Source: Polynucleobacter sp. TSB-Sco08W16
Lineage (GTDB): Bacteria > Pseudomonadota > Gammaproteobacteria > Burkholderiales > Burkholderiaceae
Reading direction: 5' to 3'
Assembly (NCBI RefSeq): GCF_018687455.1
Contig: NZ_CP061291.1
Location: forward strand, 992,001 to 1,056,000
Length of the DNA stretch: 64,000 nt
Part shown: one piece after another, positions 1 through 7,713 of the stretch
How positions within the stretch are numbered: position 1 is the first letter of the stretch
Layout of the letters: each line of letters opens with the position of its first letter
Translations under genes and position numbers: made by a program
The notes under the pieces: generated by a model
The model's input: only the letters and a program-made list of their open reading frames with translations
The model's database searches: none
Told to the model about the DNA's origin: nothing

Positions 1-1680
1 TTTTTTACCACGCGCAGGAGCATCAACTCTAAACAATGGTGGCCTAGAAATATGGACATGCCCCAACTCAATCAGTTTAGGGAAATGCTTATAGAACAGC
101 GTGAGGAGCAATACTTGTATATGTGCCCCATCCACGTCCGCATCTGACAAGATGCAAACCTTGCCGTAGCGAAGATTAGATAAATCTGGATTGTCATTAG
201 CTCCATGAGGATCAACCCCAATTGCCACCGCAATATCATGCACTTCATTGTTGGCAAATAAGCGGTCGCGCTCCGCCTCCCAGGTATTTAAGACCTTGCC
301 GCGTAGGGGCAAAATCGCTTGATATTCCTTGTTGCGACCCATTTTGGCCGAGCCACCAGCAGAATCACCCTCAACCAAGAAAATTTCATTCTGAGCGATG
401 TCTTCACTCTCGCAATCGGTCAACTTACCAGGTAAAACCGCAACACCCGAAGATTTTTTCTTCTCAACTTTTTGCCCAGCGCGTGTTCTTGCTTGTGCCT
501 GCTTGATCACTAAGTCAGCTAATTTACGACCGTAATCAACATGCTGGTTCAGCCAAAGTTCCAGCGCAGATTTTGCATAGCCAGAAACTAAACGCACGGC
601 ATCACGTGAATTTAAACGCTCTTTGATCTGTCCCTGGAACTGAGGGTCCAATACTTTGGCTGACAAAATAAAAGAGGCCCGCGCAAATACGTCTTCAGGC
701 ATCAGCTTCACGCCTTTAGGTTGCAATGCATGCATCTCAATAAAGCCTTTTACAGCATTAAATAGTCCTTCACGTAAACCGCTTTCGTGTGTACCGCCAG
801 CAGGAGTCGGAATCAAGTTCACATAACTCTCACGCACTGGAGCACCGTCTTCGGTCCAACTCACTACCCATGCAGCACCTTCGCCTTCAGCAAAGGAATC
901 ATCTTCGCCAGTGCCTGTAGCGTATTGCTCGCCCTCAAATGGTGGAATCACTTCTGGACCATGTCCTGCCTGGGCGATAGCCTCATTCAGGTAGCCACGC
1001 AAGCCTTGGGCATATTGCCAAGTTTGACTATCGCCTGATTTCTCTTGGATGAGTGTTACTTTGACGCCAGGCAGCAAAACTGCTTTGGAGCGTAGAAGAC
1101 GAATGAGATCGGCCATCGGAATGGCTGAGCTATCAAAATACTTACCGTCTGGCCATGCCCTTACACGGGTGCCATGGGACTTATCCTCTTTTAAAGACGG
1201 TTTCGATTTCAGCTTTTCAATTACCTTGCCATCAGCAAAGGTTAAAGTTGAAACCTGTCCTTCACGCCAGACCGTTACTTCCAGTCGCTTAGAAAGTGCA
1301 TTGGTAACTGAAACGCCCACACCATGCAAACCGCCTGAGAATGCATAGGCACCACCGGTACCCTTTTCAAATTTGCCACCAGCATGAAGTTGCGTAAACA
1401 CAATCTCCACTACGGGCAATTTCTCAGTTGGATGCATACCCACCGGAATACCGCGTCCATCATCCTCAACGCTCACGCTGCCATCAGCATGCAAAGTCAC
1501 AATAATTTGCTTACCAAAACCGCCCAATGCTTCATCAGAAGCGTTGTCCAAGACTTCTTGGATGATATGTAAGGGATTATCAGTGCGGGTGTACATACCA
1601 GGCCGTTGACGGACTGGTTCCAGTCCTTTTAGGACCTGAATCGACGATTCGCTGTATTCAGAAGTTTTACGGGTAGCCAT
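1..1680 (-). CDS. parE: DNA topoisomerase IV subunit B (ParE), 5' part of gene, cut by window edge
   Basis: ATPase subunit of topoisomerase IV, which decatenates daughter chromosomes together with ParC. The frame is open from the ATG at 1680 to base 1, so 560 codons are present and the C-terminus lies outside. Visible order: N-terminal GHKL ATPase with EVLDNASDEAL and SGGLHGVGVSVTNAL, transducer domain with SYVNLIPTPAGGTHE, then TOPRIM with EGDSAGG near residue 436 and SDADVDG near residue 510. ParE rather than GyrB is favoured by the MYTRTDN start of the ATPase domain and the LNQHV / SREAV-like central region matching E. coli ParE as I remember it. It is divergent from the CoA-transferase gene, 79 bp apart. 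The call is secure. Confidence 0.95.
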   Translation of the reverse strand, partial: MATRKTSEYSESSIQVLKGLEPVRQRPGMYTRTDNPLHIIQEVLDNASDEALGGFGKQIIVTLHADGSVSVEDDGRGIPVGMHPTEKLPVVEIVFTQLHAGGKFEKGTGGAYAFSGGLHGVGVSVTNALSKRLEVTVWREGQVSTLTFADGKVIEKLKSKPSLKEDKSHGTRVRAWPDGKYFDSSAIPMADLIRLLRSKAVLLPGVKVTLIQEKSGDSQTWQYAQGLRGYLNEAIAQAGHGPEVIPPFEGEQYATGTGEDDSFAEGEGAAWVVSWTEDGAPVRESYVNLIPTPAGGTHESGLREGLFNAVKGFIEMHALQPKGVKLMPEDVFARASFILSAKVLDPQFQGQIKERLNSRDAVRLVSGYAKSALELWLNQHVDYGRKLADLVIKQAQARTRAGQKVEKKKSSGVAVLPGKLTDCESEDIAQNEIFLVEGDSAGGSAKMGRNKEYQAILPLRGKVLNTWEAERDRLFANNEVHDIAVAIGVDPHGANDNPDLSNLRYGKVCILSDADVDGAHIQVLLLTLFYKHFPKLIELGHVHISRPPLFRVDAPARGKK

Positions 1681-1759
1681 GCGCGCAAATTGTAGTCATG
1701 TCTGAGGCTAAGGCGGAACTTTTCAGGAAATCCCCTGTCATCCATGCCAAAATTAGGGC

Positions 1760-2980
1760 ATGGGAGCCTTAAGTCATATTCGCGTTTTAGACCTCAGCCG
1801 CGTGCTGGCAGGTCCTTGGTGCGCTCAAAACCTAGCGGATTTGGGTGCTGATGTTATTAAAGTCGAGCGTCCAGGCGCTGGGGACGATACCCGCCATTGG
1901 GGCCCTCCCTTCGTTAAGGATGCGAATGGCAAGGATACGGAAGAAACTGCCTATTTTATTTGCATCAATCGTAATAAGCGTTCCATTACTGTTGATATCA
2001 GCAAACCCGAAGGTCAAGAGATTATTCGCCAATTGGCGGCTCAATCCGATGTAGTTATTGAAAACTACAAAGTTGGTGATCTTGCTAAATACGGCTTGGA
2101 TTACGAAAGCTTAAAAAAGGTGAAAGCAGATTTGATCTACTGCTCCATTACTGGATTTGGGCAAACTGGTCCTTATGCTCATCGCCCAGGCTATGACTTC
2201 ATCATTCAAGGCATGGGTGGCTTCATGAGTGTGACTGGCGAAGCCGATGAGTTTGAGGGCGCTAGCCCACAAAAATCAGGGGTTGCAATCGCCGATATTT
2301 TCACTGGGATGTATGCCTCTACAGCTATCTTAGCCGCGGTAGTCCATCGCGACCATACTGGCGAGGGCCAATACATCGATATGTCTTTACTCGATACACA
2401 GATCGCTGTCATGGCTAATGTATCAAGCGCTTACCTCAGTTCTGGAGAAATTCCAGGGCGCTGGGGAAATGCCTCACCGATCATTGTTCCGTACCAAACC
2501 TTCCCCACATCGGATGGCTGGATGATTGTGGCAGCCGGCAATGATGGCCAATATCGCCACTTTGTTACTGCTGGTGGTGAAGCTCACTTGGCCGATAACC
2601 CATTATTTTTGACCAATCCTTTGCGCGTGCAGAATCGCAAAAAACTCATTCCACTTTTAGAGGTGATGACTCGCAAGAAGACTAAAGGTGAATGGATTGC
2701 GCTTTTAGAGCAGGCAAATGTCCCCTGCGGCCCTATCAATAACTTCAAGGAAGTTTTTGAAAATGAGCAAGTGCTTGCCAGAAATGTGCAAATTAATGTC
2801 CCTCACCCAAGCACTGGCAATATGAAACTGGTTGCTAGCCCGATGAAACTTTCTAAGACGCCGACTGAAGTCCGTATGGCGCCACCCACGCTAGGACAAC
2901 ACACCAATGAAGTGCTTCATGAGCAATTACAGTTAAGCGACCAAGCGATTGCGGACTTGCGTCAAAAGGGAATTATCTAA
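1760..2980 (+). CDS. CaiB/BaiF family (class III) CoA-transferase
   Basis: Moves CoA between carboxylic acids through an aspartyl-CoA enzyme intermediate. The 406-residue length is typical. The N-terminal LDLSRVLAGPWC and DVIKVERP motifs and the GFGQTGPYAHRPGYD segment are family hallmarks. Asp179 in AIADIFTG is the probable catalytic aspartate. The acid substrate cannot be read from the sequence. The stop codon overlaps the ATG of the following MFS transporter by one base (TAATG), so the two are translationally coupled, which suggests the transporter imports the acid this enzyme activates. A clear paralogue lies at 51870-53102 with near-identical N-terminal motifs but a different transport partner. 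Confidence 0.93.
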   Translation: MGALSHIRVLDLSRVLAGPWCAQNLADLGADVIKVERPGAGDDTRHWGPPFVKDANGKDTEETAYFICINRNKRSITVDISKPEGQEIIRQLAAQSDVVIENYKVGDLAKYGLDYESLKKVKADLIYCSITGFGQTGPYAHRPGYDFIIQGMGGFMSVTGEADEFEGASPQKSGVAIADIFTGMYASTAILAAVVHRDHTGEGQYIDMSLLDTQIAVMANVSSAYLSSGEIPGRWGNASPIIVPYQTFPTSDGWMIVAAGNDGQYRHFVTAGGEAHLADNPLFLTNPLRVQNRKKLIPLLEVMTRKKTKGEWIALLEQANVPCGPINNFKEVFENEQVLARNVQINVPHPSTGNMKLVASPMKLSKTPTEVRMAPPTLGQHTNEVLHEQLQLSDQAIADLRQKGII

Positions 2981-4212
2981 TGAGCCAAGCTCAATCAAAG
3001 GCTTCCCTAACGATGAAGGAAGTGTTGATTTATGGTGGCTTAATGGTGACCCTATCCATGGGTATACGCCATGGTTTTGGCTTGTTCAATTTGCCAATCA
3101 CCATGGCCAACGGCTGGGGTCGTGAAACCTTTGCCCTGACGATTGCATTGCAAAACCTCATTTGGGGCGCTGTACAACCCATTACTGGTGCCCTTGCAGA
3201 TCGATATGGCGCATTCAAGATCATGATTGCTGGTGGCGTTTTATACGCACTGGGTTTAGCTGGCATGGCCATCTCCACAGACGCTCTCAATTTCACCATT
3301 GCTGGCGGCTTATTCATCGGTCTTGCACAAACTGCCACTACGTATAGCGTGGTTTACGGAATCTTAGGGCGTAACGTTCCTGCTGATAAGCGTGTTTGGG
3401 CGATGGGCATTGCTGCTGCTGCAGGCTCGTTTGGACAGTTCCTCATGATTCCAGCTGAGCAAGGATTATTAAGTGCATTTGGCGCACAAGATGCATTGTT
3501 ACTGCTCGGCCTTATGGCCAGCTTAATGATTCCAACGGCATTCATGTTGCGTGAGAAAAATTTTGTACACCAACACAGCCTTGGTGATCAAACAATTAAA
3601 GAGGCACTTAAAGAAGCTATTAATAATCCAAGCTTTCGTTTGCTAACCTTGGGATATTTTGTTTGTGGGTTTCAGGTAGTATTTATTGCAGTACATTTAG
3701 CCCCCTATCTGAAAGACCTTTCTTCGATCTATCCATCAGTGGGAACCCCTGTTGTTGCTACCACGGCATTGGCCTTGATTGGACTCTTTAATATCTTTGG
3801 CACCTATAGCGCCGGTATCCTTGGGCAACGCTTTCCGAAACGCTATCTTTTATCTAGTATTTACCTAGGTCGCTCTATCGCCATCGCTGCTTTTGTATTA
3901 CTGCCATTGAGTCCAACATCTACTTATATTTTTGCAGCGGTCATGGGCTTCCTGTGGTTATCGACCATTCCATTAACTAATGGCATTGTTGCCCAAATTT
4001 TTGGTGTGAAATATCTCACGATGCTTTCTGGTTTGGTTTTCTTCTCGCATCAGCTTGGTAGTTTTTGTGGCGCATTTTTAGGCGGCTATTTATTTGATCG
4101 GACAGGCTCGTACCTGATTGTTTGGCAAATTGCTATTGCACTGGGCATGTTTGCGTTTTTAGTGAACCTACCCGTACAAGAACGTGCTATTCACCGAGCA
4201 GTCAATGCTTAA
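2980..4212 (+). CDS. MFS transporter, monocarboxylate/oxalate-type
   Basis: Inner-membrane secondary transporter of the major facilitator superfamily. It has 410 residues with about twelve hydrophobic segments and the inter-helix 2/3 motif GALADRYG near residue 68. The cytoplasmic loop in the middle (REKNFVHQHSLGDQTIKEAL) separates the two six-helix halves. The GIRHGFGLFNLPI start and the overall pattern resemble the monocarboxylate/oxalate-formate branch, so an organic acid is a reasonable substrate guess. It is coupled to the upstream CoA-transferase (one-base overlap) and to a 48-residue membrane peptide downstream (8-base overlap). Confidence 0.9.
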   Translation: MSQAQSKASLTMKEVLIYGGLMVTLSMGIRHGFGLFNLPITMANGWGRETFALTIALQNLIWGAVQPITGALADRYGAFKIMIAGGVLYALGLAGMAISTDALNFTIAGGLFIGLAQTATTYSVVYGILGRNVPADKRVWAMGIAAAAGSFGQFLMIPAEQGLLSAFGAQDALLLLGLMASLMIPTAFMLREKNFVHQHSLGDQTIKEALKEAINNPSFRLLTLGYFVCGFQVVFIAVHLAPYLKDLSSIYPSVGTPVVATTALALIGLFNIFGTYSAGILGQRFPKRYLLSSIYLGRSIAIAAFVLLPLSPTSTYIFAAVMGFLWLSTIPLTNGIVAQIFGVKYLTMLSGLVFFSHQLGSFCGAFLGGYLFDRTGSYLIVWQIAIALGMFAFLVNLPVQERAIHRAVNA

Positions 4213-4351
4213 GCATCGCAAGCTTGGATTTTGGAAGCTTATTTTTTACGGCTTCGCTTTATTTGCTTTATTGTTTGTGTTTTCCGCCTATTACGCACCC
4301 GATATGATGATCGCCGTTACCAATCAAGTCTGGGCTTTATGTGGGTGGTAA
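4205..4351 (+). CDS. Small single-span membrane protein, 48 residues
   Basis: The ATG at 4205 lies inside the last codons of the MFS gene (ATG-CTTAA overlap), the usual layout for translational coupling. The product starts with a basic stretch (MLKHRKLGFWK), follows with one hydrophobic helix (LIFYGFALFALLFVFSAYY) and ends with a short periplasmic tail finishing LCGW. I do not recognise the family. It may be a small partner subunit of the transporter, by analogy with other small proteins encoded just after transporters. The overlap and clean membrane topology are the only support. Confidence 0.6.
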   Translation: MLKHRKLGFWKLIFYGFALFALLFVFSAYYAPDMMIAVTNQVWALCGW

Positions 4352-4399
4352 TTTATCGGTGTCACAAACATACCTAACATACTTTTAAAAATGTTCTTA

Positions 4400-4474
4400 C
4401 TCGCCGTAGCACAATGGATAGTGCACATGCCTCCTAAGCGTGGGATACAGGTTCGATTCCTGTCGGCGGGACCA
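4400..4474 (+). tRNA. tRNA-Arg (anticodon CCU)
   Basis: Full cloverleaf: a seven-pair acceptor stem CTCGCCG with CGGCGGG (one U-G pair), D-arm with AATGGATA, anticodon stem CATGC/GCGTG around CTCCTAA (anticodon CCT), T-arm ACAGG-TTCGATT-CCTGT, and an encoded CCA after discriminator A. It reads AGG codons. It stands alone between the MFS operon and the Nudix gene. Confidence 0.93.
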
Positions 4475-4489
4475 GCAAACAAAATAAAC

Positions 4490-4512
4490 TTATCCACAGG
4501 GATTGTGGATAA
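4490..4512. promoter_or_regulatory. Inverted pair of perfect DnaA boxes
   Basis: TTATCCACA at 4490-4498 and its exact reverse complement TGTGGATAA at 4504-4512 are separated by five bases. Both match the strict consensus DnaA box. The pair begins 16 bp after the tRNA-Arg and 180 bp before the Nudix gene. No dnaA, dnaN or AT-rich unwinding region is nearby, so this is more likely a DnaA-controlled promoter or titration site than the origin. Confidence 0.6.
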
Positions 4513-4691
4513 ATCTACAAAAGTTTTCGTAAGTCACAGATTTGTATAGAGCGACCTAGCCTGCTTAAATAATTAGCAGTCCCAGCTTATCTATTTTTTG
4601 CAAGTGCATATGAATATTGGGTCTAAACCTTGTGCTTTAGATCATTGACAAGAGGCTGCACCTTATGTGAAGTTCCCTTACACTTGCCAAA

Positions 4692-5525
4692 ATGACAGTC
4701 CTATCTACCAGCACTATCGCCGCCCTTGAGGAGATGCTCCAAAATACAGCGCGTTCGGCTCCCGCCGATTACATGCCCATCTATTTGTTGCGCGGCGGTA
4801 CTGATCAAGAAATGATTGGTCACCTTAATCCCGATTTCATTCCATACCTACAAGAATCATTAGTTAAGGAACCTATCGCACTGGTATCGATGGGAAATGA
4901 TCGTCTGAACATTCAAATGGGTCGACCAAAAGATGTCTCAGTAAGTCTTCATCAGCTAGCAAATCGCATGCGCTTAGGCGGCTTTATTCCCGGCTGGCGG
5001 AATGAAGACTTTGCATGGGTAGATCAACACGGGCATAAATCCTTTCACTTGGAGCGTGCCGCGTTTCGCACCTTTGGATTTCGCAGCATGGCTACGCATA
5101 TCAATGGCTACACCAAACAAAAAACAATATGGTTGGGTCGAAGAAGTGAAAATAAGGCAACCGATCCCGGAAGATTGGATAACATTGCTGCTGGTGGTAT
5201 CGCTGCCGACGAAACTCCCTGGGTCTGCGCAAAACGCGAGCTTTGGGAAGAAGCTGGAGTGCCTCCACAAATCGCTGATGAAATTGAACCAATTGGTCGC
5301 ATCCATATGCGTCGCCCCATTTCCGGGCGTGGATTTCATGATGAGCAGCTTTATGTCTACGACTTGGAGTTATTAGACAACTTCATCCCCACAAATCATG
5401 ATGGGGAAGTGAGTGGTTTTATTGAAGTTTCTTATGCAGAAGCTGCCGCCCGAATCCTTGCAGATGAATTTACGAGTGATGCCGCTTTTGTAACCGCAGA
5501 TTTCCTATTGCGCCGCAATAGATAA
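4692..5525 (+). CDS. DUF4743-type Nudix hydrolase, probable thiamine-diphosphate-related
   Basis: 277-residue Nudix protein. Residues 168-190 carry a complete Nudix box: G at 168, E at 174, then REL-W-EE-A-GV ending at 190. The roughly 130-residue N-terminal part (RMRLGGFIPGWRNEDF, then FRTFGFRSMATHINGY) is the layout of the DUF4743/Nudt20-like group. Eukaryotic members (yeast YJR142W, plant Nudt20/24) are known to hydrolyse oxidised or damaged thiamine diphosphates. The gene lies directly upstream of the TPP-riboswitch-controlled thiC operon, so a thiamine role is a good inference, although the leader between them shows that thiC is regulated separately. The substrate is not proven. Confidence 0.85.
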   Translation: MTVLSTSTIAALEEMLQNTARSAPADYMPIYLLRGGTDQEMIGHLNPDFIPYLQESLVKEPIALVSMGNDRLNIQMGRPKDVSVSLHQLANRMRLGGFIPGWRNEDFAWVDQHGHKSFHLERAAFRTFGFRSMATHINGYTKQKTIWLGRRSENKATDPGRLDNIAAGGIAADETPWVCAKRELWEEAGVPPQIADEIEPIGRIHMRRPISGRGFHDEQLYVYDLELLDNFIPTNHDGEVSGFIEVSYAEAAARILADEFTSDAAFVTADFLLRRNR

Positions 5526-5546
5526 GGTTTGCTGGTGCTTCCTGCT

Positions 5547-5573
5547 CAATTTTTGCTCCTGGAGCAGAAATTG
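5547..5573. repeat. 27-bp near-perfect palindrome after the Nudix gene
   Basis: Arms CAATTTTTGCTCC and GGAGCAGAAATTG meet at a single central T and differ at one position only. It lies 21 bp after the Nudix stop and 50 bp before the thiC riboswitch. As RNA it would form a hairpin, but no T-run follows, so it is not a standard intrinsic terminator. It may be a weak terminator, an mRNA 3' end structure or a protein site. Confidence 0.45.
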
Positions 5574-5622
5574 ACGTTCATCATGCCTAGTAGCCCCAAT
5601 TCGTGGTTAAATCTATCTTAAG

Positions 5623-5720
5623 GATGAAACAGGGGTGCCCTTGAAAGCAGAGTTTGCTTAGAGGCGCTGAGAAAGACCCTAGAACCCGATCCAGGTAATG
5701 CTGGCGTGGGGAGTTACATC
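5623..5720 (+). promoter_or_regulatory. TPP riboswitch aptamer (THI element)
   Basis: Contains the conserved thi-box core: AGGGGTGCCC at 5631-5640, CTGAGAAAGACCC from 5667, and GAACCCGATCCAGGTAATGCTGGCGTGGGGA up to about 5711 (one continuous conserved stretch, interrupted here only by variable bases). P1 is formed by GATGAAAC (5623-5630) with GTTACATC (5713-5720), seven pairs and one A-A mismatch. It binds thiamine diphosphate in the mRNA leader and controls the thiC-thiO-thiS-thiG-thiE genes. Confidence 0.95.
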
Positions 5721-5733
5721 AGACCGACACCCG

Positions 5734-5767
5734 GTTTCGTCCATCTAAAACAGCTAGGAGATGGACG
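5734..5767 (+). promoter_or_regulatory. Predicted expression platform: hairpin over the thiC start
   Basis: CGTCCATCT (5738-5746) is exactly complementary to AGATGGACG (5759-5767), which contains the annotated ATG of thiC and the end of its AGGAG ribosome site. The overlapping segment GTTTCGTC (5734-5741) can instead pair with the aptamer's own 5' P1 strand GATGAAAC (5623-5630), with eight pairs including one G-U. The two pairings exclude each other, which gives a simple TPP-dependent translational switch. There is no T-run, so termination is unlikely. Confidence 0.65.
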
Positions 5768-7704
5768 TGAGTAAAGATAACCAAAAAACCAAACATGAAA
5801 TCCCAAGTTTAAAAAGCTTGGAACGCGACTTCGGACAAAAGTTCGCTTATCCAGCATCGACAAAAACTTACTTACAAGGTTCTCGCGCAGATATCAAAGC
5901 GCCGATTCGGATGATTGAACAATTACCAACACGCGTTGGTGAAGAGTTAGTTGCCAATCCCCCCGTTCCTGTATACGACACCTCTGGTCCATACAGCGAT
6001 CCAGAAATCGTAATTAATCTTGAAAAAGGTTTACCAAGATTACGTGAAGAGTGGATTAAAGAGCGCAATGACACTGAGCAACTCTCTGGTCCAAGTTCTG
6101 AGTATGGCGTTGCTCGCTCTCAAGATGAAGCTACCCAGAGTTTACGTTTTGCGCATATTAGCGCACCACGAGTTGCAAAGGCAGGCAACAACGTCAGTCA
6201 AATGTACTATGCTCGCAAAGGCATCGTTACGCCTGAAATGGAATACGTGGCTTTACGTGAATCAATGGGTTTAGAGCAACTGCGTAAAGATCCTGCTTAC
6301 AAGCAATTACTCAAGCAGCATCCAGGCAAAGGCTATGGCGCCAATCTTCCTGACATCGTTACTGGTGAATTCGTGCGCTCTGAGATTGCCGCTGGCCGCG
6401 CAATTATTCCAGCAAACATTAATCACCCTGAGCTTGAGCCGATGATTATTGGCCGTAACTTCCGCGTGAAGATTAATGGCAACCTCGGAAATTCTGCTGT
6501 GACTTCTTCAATCAATGAAGAGGTAGAGAAAATGGTTTGGTCCATTCGTTGGGGTGCCGACACCATCATGGATCTTTCCACAGGCAAACATATTCATGAA
6601 ACTCGTGAATGGATTATTCGTAATTCACCAGTTCCTATTGGTACCGTTCCAATTTATCAAGCACTCGATAAAACTGGTGGCATTGCAGAAGATCTCACTT
6701 GGGAAATGTTCCGCGATACCCTAGTTGAGCAGGCCGAGCAAGGTGTTGATTACTTCACAATTCATGCTGGCGTATTGCTACGTTATGTACCGCTGACGGC
6801 AGATCGCATTACCGGCATCGTGTCACGTGGCGGCTCAATCATGGCTAAATGGTGCTTAGCTCATCATAAAGAAAACTTCCTCTACACCAAGTTTGATGAG
6901 ATTTGCGAAATCATGAAGGCGTATGACGTTTCTTTTAGCTTAGGCGACGGTTTGCGTCCTGGTTGTATTGCTGACTCTAATGATGCAGCGCAATTTGGCG
7001 AACTCCACACACTCGGCGAACTCACCGCCAAAGCTTGGAAGCATGATGTGCAAGTAATGATCGAAGGGCCTGGCCATGTTCCAATGCAGCGCATTGAAGA
7101 AAACATGACTGAAGAGCTCAAGCATTGCTTAGAAGCACCCTTCTACACTCTTGGACCTTTGATTACAGATATTGCGCCTGGCTATGACCACATCACCAGC
7201 GGTATTGGTGCAGCTCAAATTGGTTGGTACGGCACTGCGATGCTTTGCTATGTGACACCTAAAGAGCATTTAGGCTTGCCAGACAAAGAAGATGTTCGCG
7301 AAGGAATCATCACGTACAAGATCGCCGCTCATGGCGCTGACTTAGCTAAAGGTTTGCCTGGTGCTCAGGTACGCGATAACGCACTCTCTAAGGCTCGCTT
7401 TGAGTTCCGCTGGGAAGATCAGTTCAATTTGGGCTTAGATCCTGAGCGCGCTCGTGAATATCATGATGCAACGTTGCCTGCTGAAGGTGCCAAGATTGCC
7501 CACTTCTGCTCAATGTGTGGTCCTAAGTTCTGCTCCATGAAAATCACTCAAGAAGTGCGAGACTATGCTGCAACCCTGGATGCTGACGGTAATCCAAAAG
7601 ATGGCAAGAAAGTAATTCCGATTACTGAGGTTGCTGATGCAACAAAAGGCATGGAAGAAATGTCTGCTGAGTTCCGTAAGCGCGGTAGCGAGATCTATCA
7701 ATAA
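5761..7704 (+). CDS. thiC: Phosphomethylpyrimidine synthase ThiC
   Basis: Radical-SAM enzyme that rearranges aminoimidazole ribotide to HMP-phosphate, the pyrimidine half of thiamine. It has 647 residues, full length. The C-terminal cluster motif is Cys583-x2-Cys586-x4-Cys591 (CSMCGPKFC), which binds the [4Fe-4S] cluster; SSINEEVEKM and MIEGPGHVPMQRIEENM are family signatures. Start choice: AGGAG ends immediately before the ATG at 5761, leaving no spacing, whereas the in-frame GTG at 5767 has an ideal six-base spacing, so the true start may be the GTG (two codons shorter). Regulated by the upstream TPP riboswitch. Confidence 0.97.
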   Translation: MDVSKDNQKTKHEIPSLKSLERDFGQKFAYPASTKTYLQGSRADIKAPIRMIEQLPTRVGEELVANPPVPVYDTSGPYSDPEIVINLEKGLPRLREEWIKERNDTEQLSGPSSEYGVARSQDEATQSLRFAHISAPRVAKAGNNVSQMYYARKGIVTPEMEYVALRESMGLEQLRKDPAYKQLLKQHPGKGYGANLPDIVTGEFVRSEIAAGRAIIPANINHPELEPMIIGRNFRVKINGNLGNSAVTSSINEEVEKMVWSIRWGADTIMDLSTGKHIHETREWIIRNSPVPIGTVPIYQALDKTGGIAEDLTWEMFRDTLVEQAEQGVDYFTIHAGVLLRYVPLTADRITGIVSRGGSIMAKWCLAHHKENFLYTKFDEICEIMKAYDVSFSLGDGLRPGCIADSNDAAQFGELHTLGELTAKAWKHDVQVMIEGPGHVPMQRIEENMTEELKHCLEAPFYTLGPLITDIAPGYDHITSGIGAAQIGWYGTAMLCYVTPKEHLGLPDKEDVREGIITYKIAAHGADLAKGLPGAQVRDNALSKARFEFRWEDQFNLGLDPERAREYHDATLPAEGAKIAHFCSMCGPKFCSMKITQEVRDYAATLDADGNPKDGKKVIPITEVADATKGMEEMSAEFRKRGSEIYQ

Positions 7705-7713
7705 GCAATAGCA

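Noticed and set aside
4490..4512. Chromosomal origin of replication
   Set aside because: Only two DnaA boxes, no AT-rich unwinding element, and no dnaA/dnaN nearby. The topoisomerase gene at the window start is parE, not the origin-linked gyrB.
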